Below, piece after piece: positions 1-7,840 of a stretch of DNA of 28,464 bases (its first letter is position 1; every line of letters begins with the position of its first letter). Position numbers and translations under genes: made by a program. Below the pieces are notes generated by a model. The model was given only the letters and a program-made list of their open reading frames with translations, ran no database searches and was not told the origin of the DNA. Source of the stretch: Chara braunii (taxonomy: Eukaryota > Streptophyta > Charophyceae > Charales > Characeae); NCBI GenBank assembly GCA_003427395.1, contig BFEA01000204.1:658468-686931 (forward strand), given 5' to 3'.

Positions 1-60
<60 letters not shown>

Positions 61-150
61 AGGAGAAGAAGAAGAAAAAGAAGAAGAAGAAGGAGGAGGA
101 AGGAGGGAGAAGAGATGGAGGGCGAGACGGAGAAGAAGAAGAAGAAGATG
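1..150. repeat. TC microsatellite followed by GA/GAA-rich purine tract
   Basis: Positions 1-57 are a pure TC dinucleotide run. From 58 the strand switches to a purine-rich GA/GAA/GGA tract up to about 150. The switch from pyrimidine to purine strand makes a mirror-like low-complexity block. The run starts at the window edge, so its full length is unknown. Confidence 0.95.
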
Positions 151-254
151 TCGTCCTCCTCGCTGTGTCACCTGCAGGTAACTGCCGCCATGTACTAACT
201 GCTGTTGTGGTCCCTGTGCAGGTCGTCGGCGTGGAGTGTGGCTATGGCGCCCAG
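115..254 (+). CDS. Possible 5' end of a spliced gene (two tiny exons, weak)
   Basis: An ATG at 115 opens 21 codons (MEGETE, a lysine run, then MSSSSLCHLQ) ending at 177 in CAG followed by GTAACT, a fair donor. A 44-base stretch (178-221) contains the textbook branch-point string TACTAAC at 193-199 and ends TGTGCAG. The next 33 bases (222-254) stay in frame and end CAG|GTAAGT, a perfect donor. I do not recognise the protein and found no confident continuation. The purine-rich sequence makes the N-terminus low complexity, and an intron of 44 bases is unusually short. It could be the start of a gene extending through the exon at 1804-1906 (frames not testable) or chance splice-like sequence. Confidence 0.22.
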
Positions 255-444
255 GTAAGTACCGCGAACGCAGGTATGGCCTCCGCCTTACCTCCTACCT
301 ACGCCTACAGCGCAGCGCTGTGTCGGGCTGCTCCAGCAGCCTGTCGCCCAAGAAGTGAGCTACTCGAACTGTGTGTCTGCCCAGGCGTGGCCCGGCTATA
401 AGTAGCGCTGAGCCTCACGGGTGTGCCTCCGTGTGCCTCTGGTC

Positions 445-680
445 TTCGGCCAAAACGTGGCCTACCGGATCTGGGGCCCGACTGGACATTCAGACCTTCC
501 CTGCTGATGCCGCAGGGACGTCCGCTACTGGACGAAAACGGACCTGGCCCAACAGGGCCTGCCTATGTCCGTACCAGGCCAAAAACGTGGCCTTTGTCCG
601 AACAAACCGAAGGTCTGTTCCGAAGGTCTGTTCGGACGAATTGCAAGTCCGAAACGACGCCTGGACAGACAAAAATAGGA
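445..680. repeat. Short dispersed and tandem repeats with GTCCGAA/TTCGGAC words
   Basis: The string GCCAAAACGTGGCCT near 449 recurs as GCCAAAAACGTGGCCT near 581. A 13-base word, CGAAGGTCTGTTC, is tandemly duplicated near 607-634. The segment is full of TCCGAA/TTCGGA words like those at 16576-16690 and 23100-23255. No credible protein is encoded. Confidence 0.6.
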
Positions 681-683
681 CAG

Positions 684-716
684 CAAATAAATAAATAAAT
701 AAATAAATAAATAAAT
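684..716 (+). repeat. AAAT microsatellite
   Basis: Eight tandem AAAT units, directly followed by a GC-rich stretch with GGGCCC and GGCCC words (about 735-830). No gene is visible from here to 1280. Confidence 0.95.
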
Positions 717-1279
717 GCTGCCTCAAATCAAAACCTGCGGCCCTAAGGCCGGTCCTGGGCCTTCAGGGCACACGTCTGAGGGGCGTGCGGCCTAGGGGCC
801 CCCAGCAACCATCGGGCCCCCAAAATGGGGCCCGTGTGCAGGCTCAGCATGTAACCGACCCCATCCGCCATAGGTCCAAAGAACTTGGAGAGCCCTCTGT
901 GTCGGCCCACAAAACCACAAACTTAATTAAACAAACCGAACAGCATAACTCAAAAGGCTCCAGTAACAAAAAAGCACCGACTACACACACCAATGGTCTA
1001 AATAAATTGTACCACAAATCAGAAATACACCACAGGACCTGTACGCAACACCAAGAGTGTCATGAACCTTCCCCTGTCATGCAACCTTCAGAATCGGATG
1101 ATGTCCTAGTGCTACAGCGAGGCCACTGCGAGAACTATGCCAAAGTCTAAAAGATCTCCACACGACACCAGGAGCGGTACTGCTTAAAACACCCTTGAAG
1201 GCACCCCATTCTTCCATGTGCTCCGAAAGAGAAACCCGGGGGAATGAAACCCACAGCAAACACTCTCTGATCCTCCTCG

Positions 1280-1282
<3 letters not shown>

Positions 1283-1346
<64 letters not shown>

Positions 1347-1351
1347 CGTGC
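1283..1351 (+). repeat. TG microsatellite passing into CG repeat
   Basis: About 28 TG units followed by a short alternating CG run (CGCGCGCG) near 1338-1346. The alternating purine-pyrimidine tract is of a type able to adopt Z-DNA. Translations through it are Cys/Val or Thr/His artefacts. Confidence 0.95.
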
Positions 1352-1803
1352 GCTACTGGTTTTGTCCTGTTTGTGCTTGTTGTTCATCTTTCACATTGTC
1401 TGGTCATGGCATTTCCCTCTTGTCTCTCATGTCTCTGATGGTTCAGTCTTCCACTGCTGTGGTGCACGTTTATGCACACGCTTGTCCTTCATTACATGCC
1501 CTTGCATGGTCTTCGTTAACATGCATTCTAAAGATCGATGGATCTGTGAGTCACACTGGGTGAAGTAAGTCATTCAGTAGCTATCATGTCAGAAAAGCAA
1601 CTAGATAACTTCAAAGAGGTGTTGCTTTACGTTGTGTTAGTGTGAAGGGTGTAAGACTTCTCCGTCTTTCATTTCGCACTCCTTTTTTCCCTGCTGTTTC
1701 ACACATTGCAAGAAGAAAATTAAGAGACACTGTGACAATCTTCTCTCAATCTGATTTAGTTTGATATTTTTCCATGGTGCCTCTTGTCTCCTATCAAATG
1801 CAG

Positions 1804-1906
1804 CAAGCTAGCAAAGCAGTTGACAAGAACCCCTGGACAACTCTGGGACCGTTTGCTGGTGGACACAGACTCCAAGCAGAGGCGAATAGAGGAGCTGCGG
1901 CAGCAG
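1804..1906 (+). CDS. Isolated internal exon of a charged, probably coiled-coil protein
   Basis: The 103-base segment is bounded by a pyrimidine-rich tract ending AAATGCAG|C and by CAGCAG|GTACTC, good plant-type acceptor and donor sites. Read with one base belonging to a split codon, it gives 34 residues starting KLAKQLTRTPGQLWDRL and ending EELRQQ. Composition, absence of stops and both splice sites make it look like real coding sequence, unlike the flanking DNA. The pattern W/Y-D-R-L followed by charged residues and R-R-I-E-E-L resembles a motif in coiled-coil proteins, including ciliary ones, but I cannot name the family. I could not assign the preceding or following exon. It may belong to a host gene invaded by repeats or to a captured gene fragment. 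Confidence 0.55.
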
Positions 1907-3120
1907 GTACTCTCTACACCTACTGCAGGTCTCTTGACATTACTTAATACTTATGCTTCGGTTCGGCTGAGAAACACAGATGTTTTCCAAACTTATTCCG
2001 AACCTAAACTCTTAGATGTGTTTTCGTTCTCCTTTATACATGTTCTAAGTTGTCCTTGTTTGCTGTCTTTCTTTCTATTTGTTCGGCACTTTGATGGCAA
2101 ACCCACCAAAAACATTTGGTGTCAATCGTTTCAGTGTGTATGCAGCTTGGGAATCTCACAGGCTTAGATGAACCCAAGGCTGATCTTGTAAACAATTCTC
2201 ATGCCTGCTGCAGCTACACTGCACTTCCAGTACCCTCAGTTAATCTCCCAGTCAACTTCTCCATCGGTCTTTCGACATTTGCAGAGAAATATGTTCTCAA
2301 AGAGAAGGCCCCTGTTGCAGAACTGATCCCTTACCAACTTACCAGTTATGAAGCCTCTGCTAGAGCTACATTTGTGCAAAGTCTGGATGTATTCTGGTGT
2401 TCCTTCCCCATGGAATTTCTATCCAATCCCCTGTCGTTGAATTTGTGTTAAATTGCTAATGCATCTGCTCATGTGTGTACAGTACCTTTCTTTTTTCTTT
2501 GTTATCTTTTTTTTTTTGTGTGTGTGTCTGTGACTCTGTGCGGTACCTTCTTTTGGAACTGTGAAACTTTCGCCTCCACAGGAACATGATTTCTTGCCAT
2601 CATTATTCCTTTCCAAGCTGCCAAGAGTCCTGAAATTGTAGTGACTCATTTCAAATCAGGGCTACCTTCCCTCCGCCCAATCATTGTTACAGCACACTAA
2701 GCACTCTACTCTCCATTGGCAGTTCTGTCACACTTCTGACAACTTTCCATCAGCCATGGGCAACATTTGGACAGTACAGGCATGCCTTGACCTGTCCGGA
2801 GACAAAGTGATGGGGATTCACATACAGAAGAGAGTGAATACAGGTGGTGTTAGTGGAAGAGAGAGCTGTAGTAGGCTACTACTCATTCAACCAAACCGGA
2901 TGGGTACTACTGTGGTCCATTGATCTCATCCTTCCTTTCTATGTGGACTGATTGACTGATCCCCTTGCTACAATGCAGCTTTTCTCCCCCAAACAGGGGC
3001 CAGATGGAACTGTGGAGGCTGCGGTTGGGACGGCCTTTGTAACTTGCTCTGATCATTCGCTGCCCCGGTTGACTACCCTGTCCTCTCCTAGATTGGGGGG
3101 CGGTCCTGTTGGAACAGCAC
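1907..3120. other. Unassigned, intron-like or intergenic sequence
   Basis: T-rich and CT-rich sequence on the + strand with scattered CAG/GT pairs, consistent with intron downstream of the exon at 1804-1906. Open frames at 2116-2451 and 2684-2923 show no recognisable motif or biased composition, and I do not call them genes. A T-rich/TG stretch lies at about 2483-2528. Confidence 0.5.
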
Positions 3121-3141
3121 CATATCATAGAAATCATGGCT

Positions 3142-3277
3142 AATATATTGGATCTCGAAATAATGAAGAACGCAATAAATGCAATACTTAATGTGAATTG
3201 CAGAAATCCATGAGACATCAATATGTTGAACACATGTGGCACGCAGGGCTTCTGCCAAGGGCACACCTGACTGTGGC
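3142..3277 (+). pseudogene. Decayed 5.8S rRNA-like sequence
   Basis: The segment runs parallel to eukaryotic 5.8S rRNA over nearly its whole length. It has ATTGGATCTCG in place of the CTCGGCTCTCG region, then ATGAAGAACGC, TGCAATACTTAATGTG, GAATTGCAGAAATCC, TTGAACACA, and finally AGGGCACACCTGACTG for the conserved 3' end. The universal GTGAATTGCAGAA core is intact. Many differences are G-to-A or C-to-T (for example TACTTGGTGTG to TACTTAATGTG), as expected of a silenced, deaminated copy. I see no 18S 3' end upstream and no 28S start downstream, so this is not a functional rDNA unit. It is probably a retro- or fragment-derived pseudogene. Confidence 0.75.
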
Positions 3278-3289
3278 ATACTGCGTAGC

Positions 3290-3480
3290 CACACGGGCCC
3301 TGCAGGGCCCGTCCCGGACATTCAGCCTAAAAGCCTAAAACTTAGGGCTTACAGGCCCCGTTCGTTTCAGCCTGGATGCTGAAAAACGAGGGCCTGCAGG
3401 CCCTACCCCGTTTCAGCCTATTTCTGGGTCTTTTCAGACCCAGAGTTTTCAGCCTGAAACGGAGGGCCATTTTCAGGCCC
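3290..3480. repeat. Cluster of palindromes and nested hairpins
   Basis: CGGGCCCTGCAGGGCCCG (3294-3311) is an 18-base perfect palindrome and AGGGCCTGCAGGCCCT (3389-3404) a 16-base one. TTTCAGC/GCTGAAA pair around 3364-3383. TCTGGGTC (3423-3430) pairs with GACCCAGA (3437-3444), enclosed by CGTTTCAG (3409-3416) and CTGAAACG (3454-3461). The word TTTCAGCCT recurs. The cluster begins just after the 5.8S-like sequence. Confidence 0.8.
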
Positions 3481-3699
3481 TCATTGTTTCGACCTGCCCC
3501 TAAGACTCAGGCACGTAAACAGGGATGCGGAACAGACCAGAAATAGCCTGTTCCTCACGAGTTTGAGCAGGAGCTGCAGCTGCAGCCCCTGCCTCCCTTC
3601 GGCAGGCTCAGGAGGCACACCCGTAGTGCATAGGAAGTTCCCATGCACTTCACGGGTAGGTAGTGTCAGTAGGCACGGGTAGTCTTCAAGATTCGGCCG

Positions 3700-3830
3700 C
3701 AGCACTCAGGAGGAGCGCTGCAGTAGTCTTCAGCGCTAGTAGTAGTAGCGCTAGCTGTAGTCTTCGGCGCAGGGCGCCATAGCTGTAGCTGTAGTCTTCA
3801 GCGCTGGGCGCTGGTAGGTGGTAGATCGTA
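3700..3830 (+). repeat. Imperfect tandem repeat around TAGTCTTCAGCGCT
   Basis: The words GCTGTAGTCTTC(A/G)GCGC and GGGCGC(C/T) recur three to four times with uneven spacing, together with a short TAG triplet run near 3738-3748. No coding function is suggested. Confidence 0.65.
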
Positions 3831-5100
3831 GAGTGGGAGAGAGACTGGCGGAGGCCAGTGTTACTTACCTGTGGCGCCATCGCTCCAGCTCCATCTTCGT
3901 GGTACCTGCATCAAGGCGCCAACTTCACAGGTTAGTATTGGACACAGAGAGAGAGAGAGTTCTTTTTTTTCCTCTTCTTAGTCCACCTTCTCTTCTCACC
4001 CTCTCGCCACCTGACTTCTCAGACTACGACAGAGAGAGACAGAGTAGAGACTTGATGACATTGGATCCAGACTTGACATTCGGGATTTAGACATTTCGAC
4101 GAGGGACTATTTGGGCTTGTGCCGAAGACTTGGTGTTGACGACATTCCCATCTTCCCCCTCCTCTTCGTCTATCCCCTTCCTCTTCGTCTGTGTATGGTA
4201 TGGGCTGACGCAGTCTTCCTGTGTGAAGCGCGAGGCCCATTTCACACCATGTAACGATGATGATGATGTATGTTCAGGGCTGCATTTCAACATTGATTGT
4301 TTGGATCACTGGTATCTAAGTCTTCCGTTGTGCTATCTTATACTTTGTATTGAAAGGTCGGTTCTTGTTCTGGTCTGCACGTTACAGTATGCAACACCCT
4401 GAGCATCATCTTTCGTGACCTCACCACCTCTCTTCTCATTGTGGTGGGGTCCATGGTCATGGCTCCTGTTGCTCACCATATGGAGAGCATAGCCTAAAGT
4501 TGAAAGGAAAATGAAGAGGATAGTCGGCTCCCACAACTGCTGCAGTAGCATTTGTAGCATTGCATTTGTAGCACTGCATCTATAGCATTGCTGGGTCCCA
4601 TGCGAATGCCCTTACAAGGGTATCTGCCCTGGTTTTTGCAAGTGACAGAAAATAAGTTTTAACTTGAAATTTGAGTGCACCGCACGAGTCGCGGCTGTAT
4701 TTTCTCTTGCTCTGACTGAATGTTTGACTAGAAAGGCGAGAGTGTGTGGACGCGCAGTTTCGAGGCGCGCGTGATGTTTCTTATTGATGTTATAGAGCCT
4801 GCGCATCCGCCGACCAACTCTTGACTTTGATTAAACTAGGACTAAGTGATCCTTTTCATTGATGTGAGCATGGTGCACGTGCGCTCATGTGGAGGACGAC
4901 TCTGACGGCAGTACGGTTTTTTTGTGATGAACAGAGTGAACGGTGCGATAAAAACATGGAACGGGCCTCCACGCGGTAGACACGGGAGCTTGACGAGCAC
5001 GGGTTTAGTTGCTAGACCAAGGTGTGGCCCTAGAGTGTTATAGTAGGCCCCCGCGTCGAGCGGCACCCGTTTATATAGGTGTCCGCTAGTGGTAAACCCA
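3831..5100. other. Unassigned sequence with short internal repeat
   Basis: I see no recognisable gene. A roughly 15-base unit of the type GCATTTGTAGCATT is repeated about three times near 4547-4592. Small open frames on both strands lack recognisable domains. Confidence 0.5.
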
Positions 5101-5108
5101 ACCTTGGG

Positions 5109-5310
5109 CCTAGCACTATTGGTTACGGTGTCGGACTTTCATGCTGCGGATTCAAGGATCGAAAGCGACACTGGAGCGGTGGAGCGGTAAGCAAGAAACC
5201 GAGAGGATGAGGGTGTGGCGAGGCTATCGCCCTCGGTTTCGTCGTCGGCCCCGACCTTGGGACCAACTGGTGGGACAAAGGCGTGCCGATGGTCCCTCCC
5301 CCTGGGTACG
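5109..5310 (+). mobile_element. SINE-like element with tRNA-like head, copy 1
   Basis: TAGCACTATTGG (5111-5122) resembles a pol III A box and GGATTCAAGGATC (5148-5160) a degenerate B box. The string GGACTTTCA sits between them where an anticodon arm would be. The body to about 5310, with words such as GCCCTCGGTTTCGTCGTC and GATGGTCCCTCCCC, is shared in inverted orientation with 25640-25844. The two copies diverge outside this interval, as expected for a dispersed short element of about 200 bases. The A-to-B spacing here is shorter than in copy 2, so this copy has probably lost bases. Confidence 0.55.
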
Positions 5311-5319
5311 GATTTCTAT

Positions 5320-6450
5320 TCTTTTATGAATGACATTGAGTTTGGAGGAGGTATTTCTTGGTCGTGCCTGCGGGCTTCTCTTTGGGACATCCATTAAAGT
5401 TAAAGCAATACGAAAAAGGGTGGCGTAGTCTTAATGTGAGGGTAGGCCAAAGGAACTAGGGAGATGTCCATAAGTTTTGTCCCTCCCTCTAGTCGGATAT
5501 GGATGCATCTAGATAGTGAGACTGGCCAAGTACATTAAGGGAAATGAAGGGAAAAGTTATCTGGAGCAGCGGGAACGATGATGTCGGATCAATTGACTAC
5601 GCATTTTCACGTCAGACTAATACCGAGTGTGTGGATGAGTTAGGTGCGTTATCGGACTGGGTATATGGGCGAAAGATTTATCGAATCGGCTAGTATCTGT
5701 TTCCTCCGAATTTCACTCACGATAGCAGGAAGTGTGGGACCACCTTACTACGGAGCTGTAGGATCATGTGCTAAGGAGTGGGTTTGACATCAACAACAGG
5801 GGAGGAGAAACGAAGTCAAAAGAGGGTGGTGAACGAGGATGGAAAGTGTGTAACTCGGCGATTCTTGATGGAATCGGACAAGGAAAGATACTAAATAGGG
5901 GTTTTGGATCCGGGCGAATGAGATGGTAAGATTGGTTTTGACGTTAGACTAGTAGAGTAAGAGTTAGTAGGAGAAGAGGTTGCGCGGAGGCATTAGGAAT
6001 AAGATATGGCGGGAGCGGAAATGTGGTATCTTGGCCGATATGTAACGAAAACGGGCGTATGAAGATGGGAAGTGGAGGTTCTAGGCGAGGTAAGATAGGT
6101 GGTAAAGGCAGATTTGAAGATGTGGCATGGTTTTAGTGATACAGTGTGTAAGTGTCGCGTGTAGAAGGGGAAGCTTGAAGGGAAATGTATTTTTCCCAAT
6201 ATTAGCGCACGATTCATTCTCATTTTGCACATTGATGTGAAGCGGCTAGGGGTTAGTGTTCAATGAAGCATTCGCCCCTATTGTTGTACCTGTCTTCATC
6301 ATCGTGCACGTAGCAGTCTTGTGCTTTGTGCGCCATTCGTCATTGTCATGCTCGTCACTCAGTTTAGCATCCCGGTGAGGTCTTATAAAAACTTCTCCTT
6401 GTATTGCCTTATGGTAAGCGACGAGGACGTCGCTTAATGGGGGCGGGGAA
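5320..6450. other. Unassigned sequence
   Basis: No recognisable gene, RNA or repeat. Base composition is G-rich on the + strand between 5400 and 6180. The short frames on the - strand (5993-6232, 6246-6572) lack motifs; the second overlaps the start of the structured module at 6450. Confidence 0.5.
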
Positions 6451-7180
6451 GGCTGTCGGGACAGAAACTCCTGTGGGGGTTTCTGCCCGAGTTTTTCAAG
6501 GTCAGACACTGTCCGACTTTTTTCGTTGGATTTGAGGAACATGATGAGATTGACGTTGCCAAAGTTATTCATACCAACCCTATAACTGAGAAACCTAAAG
6601 CCTGACGTCGTTGACGTGTGACGTCATCGACGTTCGTTCGAAACAGCGCGAGTCAGCAGTACGACTTGTCGTCCGCGGTTCTCGACGAGGCCGCAGTAGT
6701 GCGCGGTCATGATAAGACTAAAGCTAGACTTAGTCTACCTAAAATAATGTCGCGCGACTTAGCAGCCGCGTGATTCAGGGCCTTAGTAGGCCAAATACGT
6801 GGCCATGGCATGCGTCCCGTGTTGCCAGACGATCGCCGTGTTGGCGGCAGCACGACTGGCCTGCGACCGGGGCTGCTGGGGTACGCAAGCCCCGCCATAT
6901 GTGGCCGTAGGTGATACCCGACTGGGCTGAGATCTTCATAAGGAAGAGCTGCTCCTATTCCAGTGTGGAATAGGGGTTAGCCCAGTAGGATATCTTGCCA
7001 GACTTTCGCCAGCAGATACCGGGATCAAGCCCGACCGCATGCATCCTACTGGGCCAGCTCCTTTTGGAGCAGCCCAACCTTTTGGCGTGGCCGTTTTTTG
7101 CCGTACGATCGCTGAGATCGTGCAAATGAAAACAGTCGCGTGAAGGTCTGCATGGCTCTGCGCAAGGATAACATACGTAT
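6450..7180 (+). ncRNA. Structured module M1: hairpins, tRNA-like core and U6-like 3' segment
   Basis: In order: a hairpin at 6457-6489 (CGGG-CAGAAAC pairing with GTTTCTG-CCCG); a segment shared with the large element (GCCAAAGTTATTCAT, about 6541-6590); a hairpin at 6930-6950; a 12-pair hairpin at 6951-6977; a tRNA-like core with a perfect A box TAGCCCAGTAGG starting at 6977 and a near-perfect B box GGATCAAGCCC 44-45 bases on, which is tRNA geometry; GACTTTCGCC between them, compatible with a Glu(UUC)-like anticodon loop; a hairpin around GCTCCTTTTGGAGC (7057-7070); and a U6-like segment (7142-7177). The same order occurs on the - strand at 12300-11521. It is probably part of a large non-coding transposable element rather than a free RNA gene. 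Confidence 0.55.
7142..7177 (+). pseudogene. U6 snRNA-like segment in M1
   Basis: GCATGGCTCTGCGCAAGGAT followed by AACATACG corresponds to the stretch of U6 snRNA that starts at the AGC triad (GCATGGCCCCTGCGCAAGGATGACACGC in ordinary U6). It is short and ends before the U6 3' terminus. It is credible mainly because the same U6 region occurs in the equivalent place of three other modules here. Confidence 0.55.
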
Positions 7181-7192
7181 AGTAGGGCTGCC

Positions 7193-7319
7193 CCTACTAC
7201 AGCCGTAGTAGGAGCCAACCCGATAGGTAAGTATACCGAACTGTCACCCCGCAGATGCGGGGGGGATGCGAGGATCGAATCTGTACATGATTTCGGGCTG
7301 GCTCCTTTTGGAGCAGCCC
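7193..7319 (+). ncRNA. Second tRNA-like hairpin module (T3), abutting element A
   Basis: CCTACTAC (7193-7200) pairs with GTAGTAGG (7205-7212) across AGCC. It is followed by a degenerate A-box-like CAACCCGATAGG (7216-7227), a B-box-like GGATCGAATCT (7272-7282), and a strong hairpin GGGCT-GCTCC-TTTT-GGAGC-AGCCC (7295-7319) with one bulged G. Order and loops match M1 and the - strand copy at 11634-11772. The extra GC-rich insert between the boxes breaks tRNA spacing. The tail GATCTCGGCCGCG runs directly into the TGTC start of element A at 7352, where other copies continue into U6-like sequence. Confidence 0.55.
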
Positions 7320-7351
7320 AAGCGGTCGGGCGTGGCTGATCTCGGCCGCGT

Positions 7352-7840
7352 TGTCAAGCGCATTGGCTCCCGCCTTTTTCGTAGAGGCGAGAGCCCTCCC
7401 GGCCATGTCACGCAGGAGATGAACAAAACAAAACCAAGAGACAACTCGGGAATGACGCATAATTAATCCCGCGAGCCGCCGAGATGGCCGTGGTTGCGTC
7501 GCCCCTTCGCCGCTCTAGCCGGGTGCGCCAGCTGTACATCTCGCAGTCCCCTACGACAGGATAGGTTCTCGCGGGGCATAAACTTTCCTTCCCTAAGGGG
7601 CTGTCACCACCCTTAGGGGTGTATCCCTACCGAGCTACTGACCCACGTGCGAAAGTTTTTGGATGAAATTGCAGAGGTAGGTCAGCCGAGGGCGTTTGCT
7701 CGTTCGATGTAGTATAGATACGCTTGGTTAACGCCAAGTGAACCTGAACGTCGTCCGTTCCTATGGCGTTGATCTCCTGGGTACGGAGCAAACATCGGTC
7801 GACTAGGACGGTCTCAACGAAGCGTGAAACTCAACATTTA
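7352..7840 (+). promoter_or_regulatory. 5'-terminal structured module of copy A
   Basis: GGCTC (7365-7369) pairs with GAGCC (7391-7395), with CGCCT and AGGCG pairing inside. CCTACGACAGGATAGG forms a small stem-loop near 7550. CCCTAAGGG (7591-7599) pairs with CCCTTAGGG (7610-7618) around the ten-base loop GCTGTCACCA. Equivalent stems with compensating changes occur in the other copies, which argues for a selected RNA fold near the element's 5' end. Confidence 0.6.

Noticed and set aside
750-790. GGGCACACGTCTGAGG as another 5.8S 3' end
   Set aside because: The match is too short and lies in GC-rich repeat without any upstream 5.8S core.
3855-3870. ACTTACCTG as a U1 snRNA 5' end
   Set aside because: Only nine bases match and no U1 body follows; it is also the complement of a common splice donor.
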